64,000 bases of DNA from Xestospongia bergquistia (taxonomy: Eukaryota > Porifera > Demospongiae > Haplosclerida > Petrosiidae). Shown piece by piece: positions 33,825 through 45,100 of this stretch; position 1 is the first letter of the stretch, and each line of letters opens with the position of its first letter. The stretch lies in contig OZ014422.1 of the NCBI GenBank assembly GCA_963965975.1, positions 4,921,155 through 4,985,154 on the forward strand, read 5' to 3'. Under the pieces are notes generated by a model. That model did not search any database. It saw nothing but the letters and a program-made list of their open reading frames with translations, and was not told the DNA's origin. Made by a program: the position numbers and the translations under genes.

Positions 33825-35074
33825 GTGATGGAGACGTTCGACGCATTGGCTAAGTTAGTAGTAATTGGAGACTCTGCTGTCGGTAAAACTTGTCTGATTT
33901 TACGATACACACAGGACATTTTTCGAGAGAACTTTTTGCCAACAATTGGTTTGTTATCTTTGCATTTTATGTATAGCATATATAATATATATATATATAC
34001 TTTTGTAACCGTCGCAGGAGTTGATTTCAAAACAAAAGTAGTTGAGGTAGGTTCTAAGCGCTATAAACTTCAACTATGGGACACTGCTGGTCAAGAGCGC
34101 TATGACTCTCTACGTCGAGGATTTTACCGTGGAGCAAAGGTATCCTTTTGCCTGCATGTCACATGATTGAGTTGTTTGGAGAATTATAAAGTTTAGATAA
34201 CTTTACTTACAGTGCATTTTCACTCCTTTTATCTGACAGGGGGTTGTGATTGTATATGATATTACTAAGATACAAAGTTTTGACAATGTCACAAAATGGA
34301 TCGATGATATGCATTCGGTATGACATAATATAGAAAGTATACTGAATTTTTTGTAGAGTACAGGACCAACTCAGCCACTAATTCTCATTGTGGGTAATAA
34401 ATGTGATCTTGAAAGTCAGCGAAAGATAACTAAAGGGACAGCATTACAACTTGCTCACAATGCTGGAGCTTCCTTTGGAGAAGTGAGCGCAAAAACAGGA
34501 GATGGAATCGAAGAGGTATGATATTATATGTAGAGTATATTAATACTGAATGTCACATATTCTATTGTTTTAAGTACATTCTTTAAAGTTTAAAGTTTAA
34601 CAATTTCCTGGTATCCATTACATTTATTGACACGTACCTCATTCCACTTGCTTGGTCTTTTTACAAATAATGAAAAATGTATTGGAATACTTTGATTAAA
34701 GGCACACATCTGAAGTTCGAAACACTAAGTGTTATCATTGTTACAGTGGTGATATTGACAGCTGTAATATTTAAATTACGTACATATTATTTAAACACTC
34801 ACATATTATACACAAGTTTTTGTTGATAAAAGTTTGAAATATGATGTGTTTAAAATTGCAGACTTTCCAAGCCTACATACAGAAACTATCAGAGCACATT
34901 GATAAGGAACAAGTCCGCATACAAGAATTAGGAGGTATTGGTCATAGTGTTGATATATCTGAAGATTGGATAAGCCAAACAAATGATGGTTACAAATGTT
35001 GTGGTGGTGGACAAACTGCATCAACTAGTTCAAAAGAACCAAATAGCAAACTTGAATTTAATGTATTAATTTAA
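33825..35074 (+). CDS. Rab-family small GTPase with atypical C-terminus
   Basis: Five exons (33825-33948, 34018-34139, 34240-34317, 34357-34515, 34862-35074) give 231 aa. The G-domain is complete: P-loop GDSAVGKTC, effector loop FLPTIGVDFKTK, DTAGQERYDSLRRGFYRGAKG (switch II), NKCD, and SAK in EVSAKTGDG. A start at 33828 is equally possible (MMETF). The hypervariable tail contains KCCGGGQ but then runs on about 22 residues to KLEFNVLI, so the cysteine pair that Rabs use for geranylgeranylation is not at the end. It may have another lipid anchor, an unseen alternative last exon, or none. The G-domain resembles secretory Rabs of the Rab8/10/35 group, but I cannot fix the subfamily. Tail to tail with COX7C. 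Confidence 0.9.
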
Positions 35075-35201
35075 TTTATATTTATCAATTGAATAAGTCT
35101 TATTTTTTAATACCTTTCTTTCAAATTTTTAACAACTACTAATAGTTTATGTAATAAGTACTGACAATGTTTCAGTTTCTATGTTCATCACCTGAAGATA
35201 A

Positions 35202-35481
35202 TTATGTAGCTTTCTTGTTCATTTGGAAACGAACCATAACGAAAGGCAAAGAAAATCCTAGACAACTAAATCCCACAAGAGTAACAAAGAGACGTGGTTT
35301 GTTCTTTGTTTGAAAAGGCATAGTCTAAAACCAGACAAAAACATAAACTGAAAGTAAATATATGTATTCTTACTCCTCCTGGAGTGTTTTCAATCTCTCC
35401 TCTCAAGGGCCGAGCAGCTGTACGAGACATCAACGAGTAATTTCTCGAGAGTAATCTCCAACCATTTCTGAAAGTAGCCAT
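35202..35481 (-). CDS. COX7C: Cytochrome c oxidase subunit 7C
   Basis: Two exons (35481-35374, 35324-35202) give 76 aa. The presequence MATFRNGWRLLSRNYSLMSR is Arg-rich and lacks acids, as for the mitochondrial matrix. The mature part has MPFQTKNKPRLFVTLVGFSC, then a membrane helix ending LPFVMVRFQMNKK, matching the COX7C pattern (N-x-W/P...F-x-x-P-F-x-x-V-R-x-Q). It is a nuclear-encoded single-span subunit of complex IV in the inner membrane. The start is set by the divergent neighbour and by the presequence. The identification rests on short but diagnostic similarity. Confidence 0.8.
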
Positions 35482-35652
35482 TTTAGTATATCTAATCACG
35501 TGATCCAAAATAAGCTTACTGATCACGCCCATTTCTAACATGGCAACATAATTGTGCAATGATTTGTCTTAGAGGTGAGTATATCTAACATGACCAATTA
35601 TATAGTCAGTATATCTTCAGGTTTTCTTAATTGTCGATTTGTGTATTCATTA
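35482..35652. promoter_or_regulatory. Divergent 5' region, COX7C / AKAP7-like, with TCACGTGA
   Basis: 171 bp between start codons. It contains the palindromic octamer TCACGTGA at 35496-35503 and, on the plus strand, a leader-exon donor (GAG|GTGAGT at 35575) with an acceptor at 35621, so the AKAP7-like transcript has a spliced 5' leader. The same octamer sits in the IDH/4E-BP divergent region. Confidence 0.55.
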
Positions 35653-36929
35653 ATGGCTACGACATCTTCAGCAGTGTCCACTACTCAAGAGGGTGAGGGT
35701 GTTGTCTCAAGCTTGATCTCAAGGACGTGTGATTCAGTGCCATTTTCTGCAGTAGCTATACCACATACACAATCAGTGTCATTAGTAACTAGCTCTGTAC
35801 CATATACAGCAGTTGGAGTAGATCAATTAGTGGAGAAAAATGTTGACATTGCTAATGCAGATGATGAAAATGATAAAGATACCCTTCAACCATTTAAAGT
35901 AGTGGAAAACTCAGACTGCGATGCTTTTGATTCAACTGATGAAGTTTTAGTAGAAAACTCAGTCTTTGATGCTTCTGATTTGAGTGATGAAGGAAATTGT
36001 TCATTATTTTCAATAGATGTGGAAAGTTTAGTTTTAGAAGGAACAGATGGAAGACCAAAGAGAAAGTTACCAACTGACAGAAAAGTTAAAAAGAGGAAGA
36101 AAGTAAAACATGACAGACCTATTCCTAATGCTTTTATAGCATTGCCAGTTAAATCACAAATAATGAGGGACCAAATTGAACAACTTCATCATCATATGCT
36201 ACAGAAGGACCCCAAATTAAAACCTTTACTTATTCCATTAAATAGATTACACATCACATTAATGGTATTGAAGTTAGATACTCAACAAGATATTGATCGG
36301 TACGAGTAGAACAATTGATCACTAATATTTGAATTGTTTTTTTTAGAGCTAGAGACTTGTTAAAACATAGCAGTCTTGTCATACAAGAAATACTCCAAGG
36401 ACAAGATCTAACACTAGAATTCTCACATTTGACATCATTTGGTACTAGAGTCCTCTATGTTGATGTTAATAGTGAAAGCAATATTCTACTTAAAAAAATT
36501 GCAGGTTTGTTAAAGAAAATATAATACAGCATACTTAGGATAGATTTGCATTTAAAGTACTCAATTACATTAACATAACTCTCTTTTACAAATTTTTATT
36601 AACACTATTTCATTCTCTTTGATTTCAATATTTTAACAACTGTTTGCTTATTTACAGGTCAAGTTCGACAGCTGTTTGAAGACAATGGTGTGCATTCAAC
36701 TGAGAAGAGACAATTTACAGCTCATATGACAGTTGCTAAAATATCAAGAGATCGTAGACGTTCTGTTAAACAACTCACTAAAGACACTTACTCTGACTGG
36801 GAGGGTACCTTTGGACAAGAAAGTATAAGAGAATTAGAGTTATTGTCCATGACTAAATGTGATGAAACTGGTTATTATTATTGTTTTGCAAGAGAAGGTT
36901 TTGTTAGTTTCACAAACTTTTCCCAATAA
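35653..36929 (+). CDS. AKAP7-like 2H phosphoesterase-domain protein
   Basis: Three coding exons (35653-36299, 36347-36504, 36658-36929) give 358 aa, after a spliced 5' leader. Residues 1-125 are acidic and low-complexity. A basic patch (RPKRKLPTDRKVKKRKKVKH) follows, consistent with nuclear localisation. The C-terminal 190 residues match the AKAP7 nuclear-localisation-signal/2H domain: PNAFIALPV, then RLHITLMVL and FTAHMTVAKI, the two H-x-(T/S) motifs of the 2H fold, and DETGYYYCFAREGF at the end. In vertebrates the nuclear AKAP7 domain cleaves 2',5'-oligoadenylate; both catalytic histidines are present here, so activity is possible. No amphipathic PKA-RII helix is evident to me, so the anchoring role is uncertain. 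Confidence 0.85.
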
Positions 36930-37087
36930 TCATATTATTTTTATAGTTTGTAGTAAATTTTATTTTAATTTCACTAATGCCGTTACAAAATGTACAAACC
37001 AAATGAAGCAATAATAATTTAAATAAATACTAATAAAGAATGGCTAATATTCCTAAGTCAGAGATGAGATTTAGGGCATCCATCTAG

Positions 37088-39026
37088 TCATTTCAACTCC
37101 TGCTTCTTCTTTAAATTTTCAGCTAACTTGTCAAGGAAAGCAAACGTATTTAGATAATCATCAGGAGTAACACTATTGGAACAAATCCAAATACCTCAGG
37201 TGATATAATTCACAACAACATACTTTTGTATTCCTTTAATACAACCAGCTAAATCTTTGGTCATGAAGCCAGCTTCAATTGTCTCTATACATACAGCTTC
37301 TAAGTTATCTGAGAAACGAGCCAATTCAGGATTATCTATTGGACATTGAAATGTTTAGTGGTAATGATATCCATTGCAATCTTACTGTCTAGCTTGGCAC
37401 GATGAGAAAGACCACGAGTCCATGCAAAAATAGATGCTTAAGAAAGAAGTGTGATATGTTGAGATTAAAATACAACTTACCAATAGGATTAGTCGATGTC
37501 TCTTTGCCTTGTTGGTGCATACGATAATGTCTTGTTACTGTTCCATGAGCAGCTTCACTCTCGATAGTTTTACCATCAGGACAAACGAGGACACTTGTCA
37601 TCATACCAAGACTACCATAACCTACATAGACATCATAAAAACTTGGCTAGATTTTACATAGTGTACAGCACTAGAAATCACCTTGAGCAACAGAGTCACT
37701 TTGTACATCACCATCATAGTTTTTACAAGCCCATACAAATCCTCCTTCACTTTTTAAAGCTTGAGCAACCATGTCATCAATGAGACGATGTTCATACCAG
37801 ATACCCTTAGCTTCAAATTGAGACTTGTAATCTCTAAAGAAATGAAAATTTGAAATAATTTTCAAACTCAATTGAAGACTTGACTTTTGATAAATCTCTT
37901 CAAAAATGTCTTTAAAGCGACCATCATATCGTTTCAAAATAGTATTCTTGGTGCTATATTAGATACAATAAATTCGATCCACTTGACTTGTACATACCTC
38001 ATATAAAGTGGCCAGCCTTTGTTAAGAGCATATTGAAAAGAGCTATGAGCAAAATCACGTATGCTCTGATCAGTATTGTACATGCCCATTGTAACACCAC
38101 CGCAATCCTTAAAGTCAAACACTGTATGACGCTCAGGTTGTCCTCCTACTGGAGTATAGACTAATTCCACCTTTCCAGGTCCAGGGATAACAATGTCAGT
38201 AGCTTTATACTATAGAATAGTTAGCATTTGTAATAAGCACACTTTCTAACTCACTTGGTCTCCATAAGCATGACGTCCAATTACTATAGGCTTCTTCCAA
38301 CACGTAACAAGACGAGGAATATTATTACAAATGATAGCCTCTCTAAAGACGGTACCACCCAATATATTTCTAATGGTACCATTGGGTGATTTCCACATTT
38401 GTTTAAGGCCAAATTCTTCCACCCGTTGTTCATCAGGAGTAATAGTAGCACATTTAATACCAACATTGTATTTGTGAATAGCTTCAGCACAGTCCACAGT
38501 GACTATTGAAAATACATAGGGATACTCCTTTAATTATTACAATTATAAACCTTGGTCATTGGTTTGATCACGATATTCAATTCCCAGGTCATAGCTTTTA
38601 ACGTCTAATTCAACAAACGGGAAGATCAGTTTCTCCTTAATAAGTTCCCAGATAATTCTACATGTGTGGTATTAACTATTAATATATCAATTGTAGCACA
38701 TTCTGTAACATACCTGGTCATTTCATCCCCTTTTGCTTCTACAACAGTGCCACCTAGTAAAGTATGTACAAGAACAAAGAGAGTGAATAGAACTTAAATA
38801 ACAGGACTATTAACTACAAACGCTAAAGAAGTAAGCAACTGAACGTACAATATAACTACATGCACATATATCTCGTATTAAAATTTAGCAGTTTATAAGT
38901 TTTCTTACCTTGAATTTTGGTTGTCATTGCTCTTGCTAATAGCTGATTTGACGATTTAAGGCTCAGATTATATACAGCTGATAGTTTTAAAGGTGACCGC
39001 GTGACAAGCGCTAGAAAGGAAGCCAT
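37088..39026 (-). CDS. NADP-dependent isocitrate dehydrogenase (mitochondrial form)
   Basis: Eleven exons (39026-38909, 38753-38714, 38657-38551, 38502-38255, 38209-37998, 37953-37885, 37833-37682, 37621-37481, 37436-37386, 37335-37224, 37172-37088) give 444 aa. A presequence ([20 protein letters not shown]) precedes [20 protein letters not shown], where cytosolic IDH1 begins. Substrate residues are in [19 protein letters not shown], metal-binding Asp in [13 protein letters not shown] and [19 protein letters not shown] site in [12 protein letters not shown]. It oxidises isocitrate to 2-oxoglutarate, making NADPH. The 51-bp intron 37834-37884 has an in-frame-looking interior, so read unspliced it adds 17 residues; splicing restores the family consensus IYQKDYKSQF. 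The internal ATG before TTKIQ could start a cytosolic form. Confidence 0.96.
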
Positions 39027-39339
39027 ATTCAAGATAAGGTGATTCTAGTTATTATACAACCGGCTAATTATCACAATTGTAGAGGTGATACCACGGTATC
39101 GTTTAGTACCTATATAGACCTAAAAAAAGGAATCACTTCAGAAACACCCTCTATCTTACTGCGCATGCTCGGAATTTTTCACGTGATTACGACTTTTGGC
39201 CATGTGACTGCTTGAGTTGCATCATAAATGTTTACGTGCTTTCTCTGCAACTACCGAGCTCTCTCCTGTTCATGCTATTAATGAAATGTTAGTAGATTGA
39301 TTTGCACATCAACTAAACGTCGATCTTACTCAGTACTTT
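39027..39339. promoter_or_regulatory. Divergent 5' region, IDH / 4E-BP, with TCACGTGA
   Basis: 313 bp between start codons. The octamer TCACGTGA lies at 39179-39186, with further ACGTG cores nearby (about 39232). This matches the octamer in the COX7C promoter, 3.7 kb away. In animals CACGTG is bound by bHLH-zip factors; which factor acts here is unknown. Confidence 0.55.
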
Positions 39340-39840
39340 ATGTCTGAAACAAATCCTCCGAAGCCGATCGGTTTGGATCGCCAAACCAGTAACAGCCTCG
39401 ACATTCCTTCACGTACAGTGGTCGTGAAAGATGCGGCAGATCTACCTAATTCATATTCAATGACGCCGGGTGGAACAATGTACTCCACAACACCAGGAGG
39501 TTTGATATTTTTTATTTGTAATGGGAGGGGTTGTAGGTGTGGTAATCTAAAACTCCAAGTTATCATTGTTCTAATGAATAGGCACAAGAATTATCTACGA
39601 CAGAAAAATGCTACTTCAGTTACGTGATTCTCCTTATTCACGTACTCCTCCTGTAAAACTGCCGCCCATTCCTGATATTATTGCTGAGGGTACCGTTGCA
39701 ATCCCTCCAACTACAAAAAGTCCAGACCCTATTCCACCAGAAAGTATGTGATATGAGTTGCACTAACTCATAAATTCTTTTGTCTTTGTATAGATCACTC
39801 AGAGCCGGAAGTACCATTTCATTTCGAAATTGAAACTTAA
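39340..39840 (+). CDS. EIF4EBP: eIF4E-binding protein (4E-BP)
   Basis: Three exons (39340-39499, 39582-39743, 39794-39840) give 122 aa, the family's usual size. [18 protein letters not shown] carries the two Thr-Pro priming sites (vertebrate T37/T46 pattern). [16 protein letters not shown] is the canonical eIF4E-binding motif Y-x4-L-phi followed by a Ser-Pro. Further SP/TP sites follow (SRTPPVK, TKSPDP). The C-terminus FHFEIET resembles the TOS motif F-E-(M/I)-(D/E)-I that docks Raptor. It represses cap-dependent translation until phosphorylated by TORC1. Its stop lies 157 bp before the GORAB start on the same strand, the only tandem pair in the block. Confidence 0.95.
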
Positions 39841-39997
39841 CTGGAGTGGCTGTTCAACGCTGAACTACTTTTTGCCATTCTAGTTTTTGTATACCGTGTG
39901 GTTTTTTTGTTTACAGGTTAATTAATATTAATAATTATTATACATGACCTATTTTAATAATTGTTTTAATAAGTACTGTATGGGCGTGGTATTTGAA

Positions 39998-41819
39998 ATG
40001 TCTACCTGGAGTGGTTTCTCAGACTATGAGGTGGAACAAATAAAGTTAAGTCAAGGTAATAATAGGCTGACACTCCAGCATTCATTGCAAAACAAATCTC
40101 CCCCTAATGTTGATAGAAGTGGTAGCGTTCATGAATCTTCTAGCAAAACAGTTTTTGGCAATGAACACACCACTCAGACAATAGCACTTCAACAGTCTGA
40201 AGTGGATAAAACTAAAGAGAAACACACTCCAACAACTTTAGTCTCCAATTCCTCAGTTTGTCAAAAGGCATCACAGGATTTAGCTTTGGAATGGTAGGTT
40301 ATATATAATCATAACAATCTAAATAATTAATATTTAATACTCAGTCCTCAATTAAGTCTTGACCAACTGTATCAACAACAACAAATTATGGAAGAAGAAA
40401 ACAAACAAAGAAAGAGCATGTTGGAAAAGACTCTTAAAGAAAGGTGTGTTGCATTACAATTAAATTAGAAGACTTACATTATAGACTCACTGGACTCAAT
40501 ATACTAGAAACATTCAAATTAGTATTCATTACAATTACAATTAAATCAGAAGACTTAGACTATAGAATGATTGAACTCAATATATTAGGGGCATGCAAAC
40601 AATTAATTTACATTAGGGACTTATTGGACTCAATTTATTAGAGACGTTCAAATTAGTATCGATTACAATTAAATTAGAAGACTTACACTATGGACTGAAT
40701 GGACTCAATATACTATGGGTATTTAAGTTAGTATCCATTACAATTAAATTAGAAGACTTACACTATGGACTGAATGGACTCAATATACTATGGGTATTTA
40801 AGTTAGTATCCATTACAATTAAATTAGAAGACTTACACTATGGACTGAATGGACTCAATATACTATGGGTATTTAAGTTAGTATCCATTACAATTAAATT
40901 AGAAGACTTACATTATGGACTGATTGGACTCAATACACTAGGGAAATTCAAATTAGTATCCATTGATCCTTACATCCAATGTTAAATGACAATTTAGAAA
41001 ATGCTAACACAAACTTAAGATATAGTAATTTAGTACATATAAAAATGACCACAGCTAAAGAGTTTATAATGATTTAATTGCATAATTGCTTCTTAAATTC
41101 TAATTCACTTTGTGTATTTTTATTATGCTGTGCAATGTTCATTTTTAATAGATATGAACAAACAGAGAAAGAAAGTGACATTCTACTTAAAGTCAAAACA
41201 GATTTAACACAACTGGATGAACTAGTAACACAAGATGTAGCTATATTACGAAGTAAGATTGAAGAGGCAAACAAAGTCTATACTATTGCAAGGTAATTTT
41301 TTGTGTAATATGACTCTGTGTAAACAAGTCTTTGTAATTCTTCTGACATAATGTATTTGTAATTCAAGTGTGGGCATTCCTTTTTAATAACTGACATTCA
41401 AGTATGTAAGCCTGCTAAACTATTTGTTTTGCTAGTCTAAATACATTCTTATAAGTGAATGCTGTTTATTCCTATTTAGGAAGAGATTTGAAAAAGCTGA
41501 GAAAGAATATATATCATCTAAAGTAGCTCTACATGAAGCTACTGAGAAGAAGGAGCTACTTTCAGAACATTTATATACTATAATCCAACATAACGAGCTA
41601 AGAAAGTCTCAAAAACTTTCTGAGCTTATGTCAGCATTGCATATTGAAGACAACAAAGAGGAAAATTGCAACAATTCTGCTGTTTTTTGTATGAAAACAC
41701 CTACTCCTGATGCAATAAACTGGCCATCAAACAAAGCAGCAAACAGACTCAAACCTGTCCTACCATCTCCTGTCCCTTTGGGAAGTTCAATGATCAGTAT
41801 TGTACATAGAATGGATTAA
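39998..41819 (+). CDS. GORAB: RAB6-interacting golgin (GORAB)
   Basis: Four exons (39998-40293, 40345-40443, 41152-41292, 41480-41819) give 291 aa. The N-terminus MSTWSGFSDYEVEQIKLSQ matches the 'W-A-G-F-S-E-E-E-L' start of the family. The coiled-coil core is highly recognisable: QLDELVTQDVAILRSKIEEA, then ARKRFEKAEKEYI and LYTIIQHNELRKSQKL, against vertebrate 'LDDMVSADIGILRNRI', 'ARKRFDRAEAEYI' and 'IIQQNELRKAKKL'. GORAB is a trans-Golgi coat-associated coiled-coil protein binding RAB6 and SCYL1. The vertebrate extended C-terminus is shorter here. The start at 39998 is chosen because upstream in-frame residues are unlike the family. The second intron contains a 75-bp tandem repeat. Confidence 0.93.
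40454..40970. repeat. 75-bp tandem repeat in a GORAB intron
   Basis: Six to seven copies of a 75-bp unit starting 'ATTACAATTAAATTAGAAGA' and ending 'TTAGTATCC'. The three central copies are identical; outer copies are diverged, and one has an internal length change, indicating recent expansion from the middle. Confidence 0.95.
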
Positions 41820-42191
41820 TGATTAAGAACTATTTTTAACATGTAAAAAAGGACATACACACCTATATTGGTATGATGAAAGTGATGATATTTATGAAAA
41901 TATTATGTGTACAAAAATACCAAAAAGAAAAATGATTTTATTGGAAAAGAACATTTACTACAACCAACAGATACAAAAATACTAATAGCACTTTAAACAA
42001 GGAATTGAAAGTTTGGTGAATTGGTAGAAAGCATTATTAATGGCTGTGCTTAAAAATAGATTTGTTGGGTGTAGTGCAAATTCATAGTATAGTAACATTA
42101 TGTGACAAAAATAAAAGATTTTTCTTAATTTTGAAGTAACAAGTTCGTACCAGTTCATGTACTAACTGAGCAAAGTTGGATTTTTGTAAAG

Positions 42192-45100
42192 CTAAGAAGA
42201 TGTCATTGGTGTTGCAAATCCCTCCAAAACACCAGATAAATCAGCATGATTTGGACTATTTGCAACCAAATTATTAGGAATAGGTAGACGACCTTTGCTC
42301 TTTCGTAAAGTTGGACTTAAATTACCACTACTTTTACGTTTCATGGGTGGATCACTTCGTCGCGGTATTTTGTCTGATGAAGAGAGAGATGGAGGTGATG
42401 GTGTATATGCAAGAGGACGAGAATGTGTTGTTGAGCTACTAGGCAAAGTTGAGGTGCTACTACAACCAGGTAATGATGTTGAAGGATGCAAGCTACTGGT
42501 AGAGTGGAGATAATTGGGTTGAGAAGTCAAAGATAATGTTGATTCCATAGATGGTGGAGCCAATGGTTCTAAAGGTAGTGAAGTTAAACGTAATGCTTTC
42601 TCTTCTTCCCTTCTTTTCAGACAAGCTGCTTTTGGATTGAGGTTACGTTCTATTGTGTTTGAATGATTTTAATGAGGTTATGAACAATTTATAAGTGAAC
42701 TCACCTTTCACTTGTACTTCTAAACTATTGATAACTGTGACTGCTTGGTGAAGAATCATAAGTTTAGTTTGAGCTCGTTCTGTTTGAAGATAGTGATGGC
42801 AAATATCACCTAGTTCCTTAAAAGCTTCATTGATATCTCTAACTCGAATTCTATAGATTAAAGGAAAACTATGATCAATCAGCATTTTAGTAATAGCTGT
42901 AAAATACTGTATTAAAACAGTTACAGTACTTGATATTAACCTTTCTCTTTGATTATTGGCACTGCGTCTTTCTTTTTCTTTCATACGGCGTTCATCATCT
43001 GTCATATTTCGAGTTCTTTTTCCATTACCTCCTCGGCTACCAGGTTTCTTGTCTTTTCCAATACCATCTTTAACATCTGATGGTTCAGTAGATGAATTAT
43101 GTGAGGAAGGTGTAGCAACAGATGAAGGTGAGTAAGGAGACATGGAAGTGGTCACTGTAGTGTTCATAGAGCCACCAACAGAAGCTAAAATAAAAAAGAT
43201 GAGTTATTAATTTATATCATTACATACTAGATGTGTTATGGCTTACTTGAAGTTGCCATGAGTTTATCATGTGGCTCTCTTCTTAGTTCATGAGGCTGTG
43301 AAAGATAGATTTAATATAGATAATATTTTACAGTATATATACTTACTGGTATCTCTGAAATTATATCATCAGGAAAAAAAGGTGAAGAAGGAGGAATGCA
43401 GGGATCTTCATATTGTGTCGATATTGGGGGAATTTGTTGACAAGAGCTTGTTTGTGGCCACGAATCTAGAAGGATTCATTATCAATATATATCATTAATA
43501 TTACCAATATACTACTTACCTTGTAAAGTATCTGGAGAGTACATTAGACCATCATTGTTACATGGTCGGCGTGGTAATCCTTCAACAACTTCATTTGGAT
43601 CTGAGAGACTCATTAAGCCAGGATCCTGGTAGTCTGGAGGCAATGGAGTTTGGTGAGTACTCGGATCAAAGAACTAGAAATATAATTTTATTGTGTAATT
43701 TTGTATAATTTCAACAGGTCATTGTAAGTATACCTGTGGTGGTAATAATAATTGCTGAGGAGGTGGAGGTTCCACTGGTGAGGGATGAAAAGGACCTAAG
43801 AAGTAGACAGACATAAATAAAAAATAAATATTATAATAATTGACAGACTGAAACTTTGCATATATTACTGATTAATTCAGTACTATATTTATCTCTACCT
43901 GTTCCTGGATAAGAAGGAGGAGGACCAATTGGGATTCTATAGGTTGGAGGAGGTTGGACAAAATGACTAGGTGCAAGACTAGGCTGAGGATGATGACCTG
44001 GAGGTACTGCCCATGGTAAGTGACCGTCTGTAATAAATTAATGCTATAATTTCATATGATGTGTTTATATGTACCCATTATAGGATATGTCTGAGGTGAG
44101 AAGGAAGAACTAGGTCCAAAATCAGGTTGTAAAGAGTATTCTGATGCTGGAAGATAAAGGCCTGTTGCTTCAGGTGCTGGTGAGAATGGTAGAGAACCTT
44201 GAGACTGAAAAAAGAACACTCAGTTTTGGTTTATGGCACATTTTATCAGAGACATGACAATCAACTATACACAATATTTTTACTAATCAGTCTAAACTTA
44301 ACACTTGACTCAAGTAGTTAATTGAATAAACATTGTTGATTGCTTTGACTACTTCACTGGGGGTATAATAGTATAATCCTATTATAATATTGTCTATGCT
44401 GTACAGCATTTTGGCAGAAATCATGCATGATTGTGCCAGAACTGGAATGATAATTAAACTATCACTTATTAGGGTGCTGTTATGAGTATTGTTTAACAGT
44501 TGACAATTATCAATTACCTAATTATTATTGACATACCTCTATAAATCCTAATGAAGAATTAGCTGGTGAAGTCAGATGAAGAGAAGATTCTTTCTGCCAC
44601 GCTGCAAATAGAATAGGACTAAGTAAACTACAGCAACTACAGGCTACTACTACCGTTTAGCTCTTATATATACAGTCATCATGTGTTTATCATCAGTTAC
44701 AGTAGCCACAAGACTCTATGATATGAAAGGTATGTCCACTACATGACTGTCAAAATAGTCTCATTGAGATGAAAGTGCCCATATTAGGCATACATATAAA
44801 GCTAGTAACAGAGTTCAGGCGTATGGAATGTCTATTATCAATGAATTTGCTACTGTTCTACGTAATTGACAAATAAATGGCATGAGCTTGTTCAACTTAA
44901 TGCCACTGTTATTTGGATACAAGAATTTATGGAACTTTAATCTGGTTGTAACTATCAAAACTAATTTGGTTGTAGCTAGATCACTATGCCTCTTCACATT
45001 GAAGAGTAAACAAGGGGGTATAATTGTTACTGTTTTGTTGTGATGCTCACTTTTGTTTGAAGAAGAACAACTTGAGATTGATTTATCTTTTTCTATTTTT

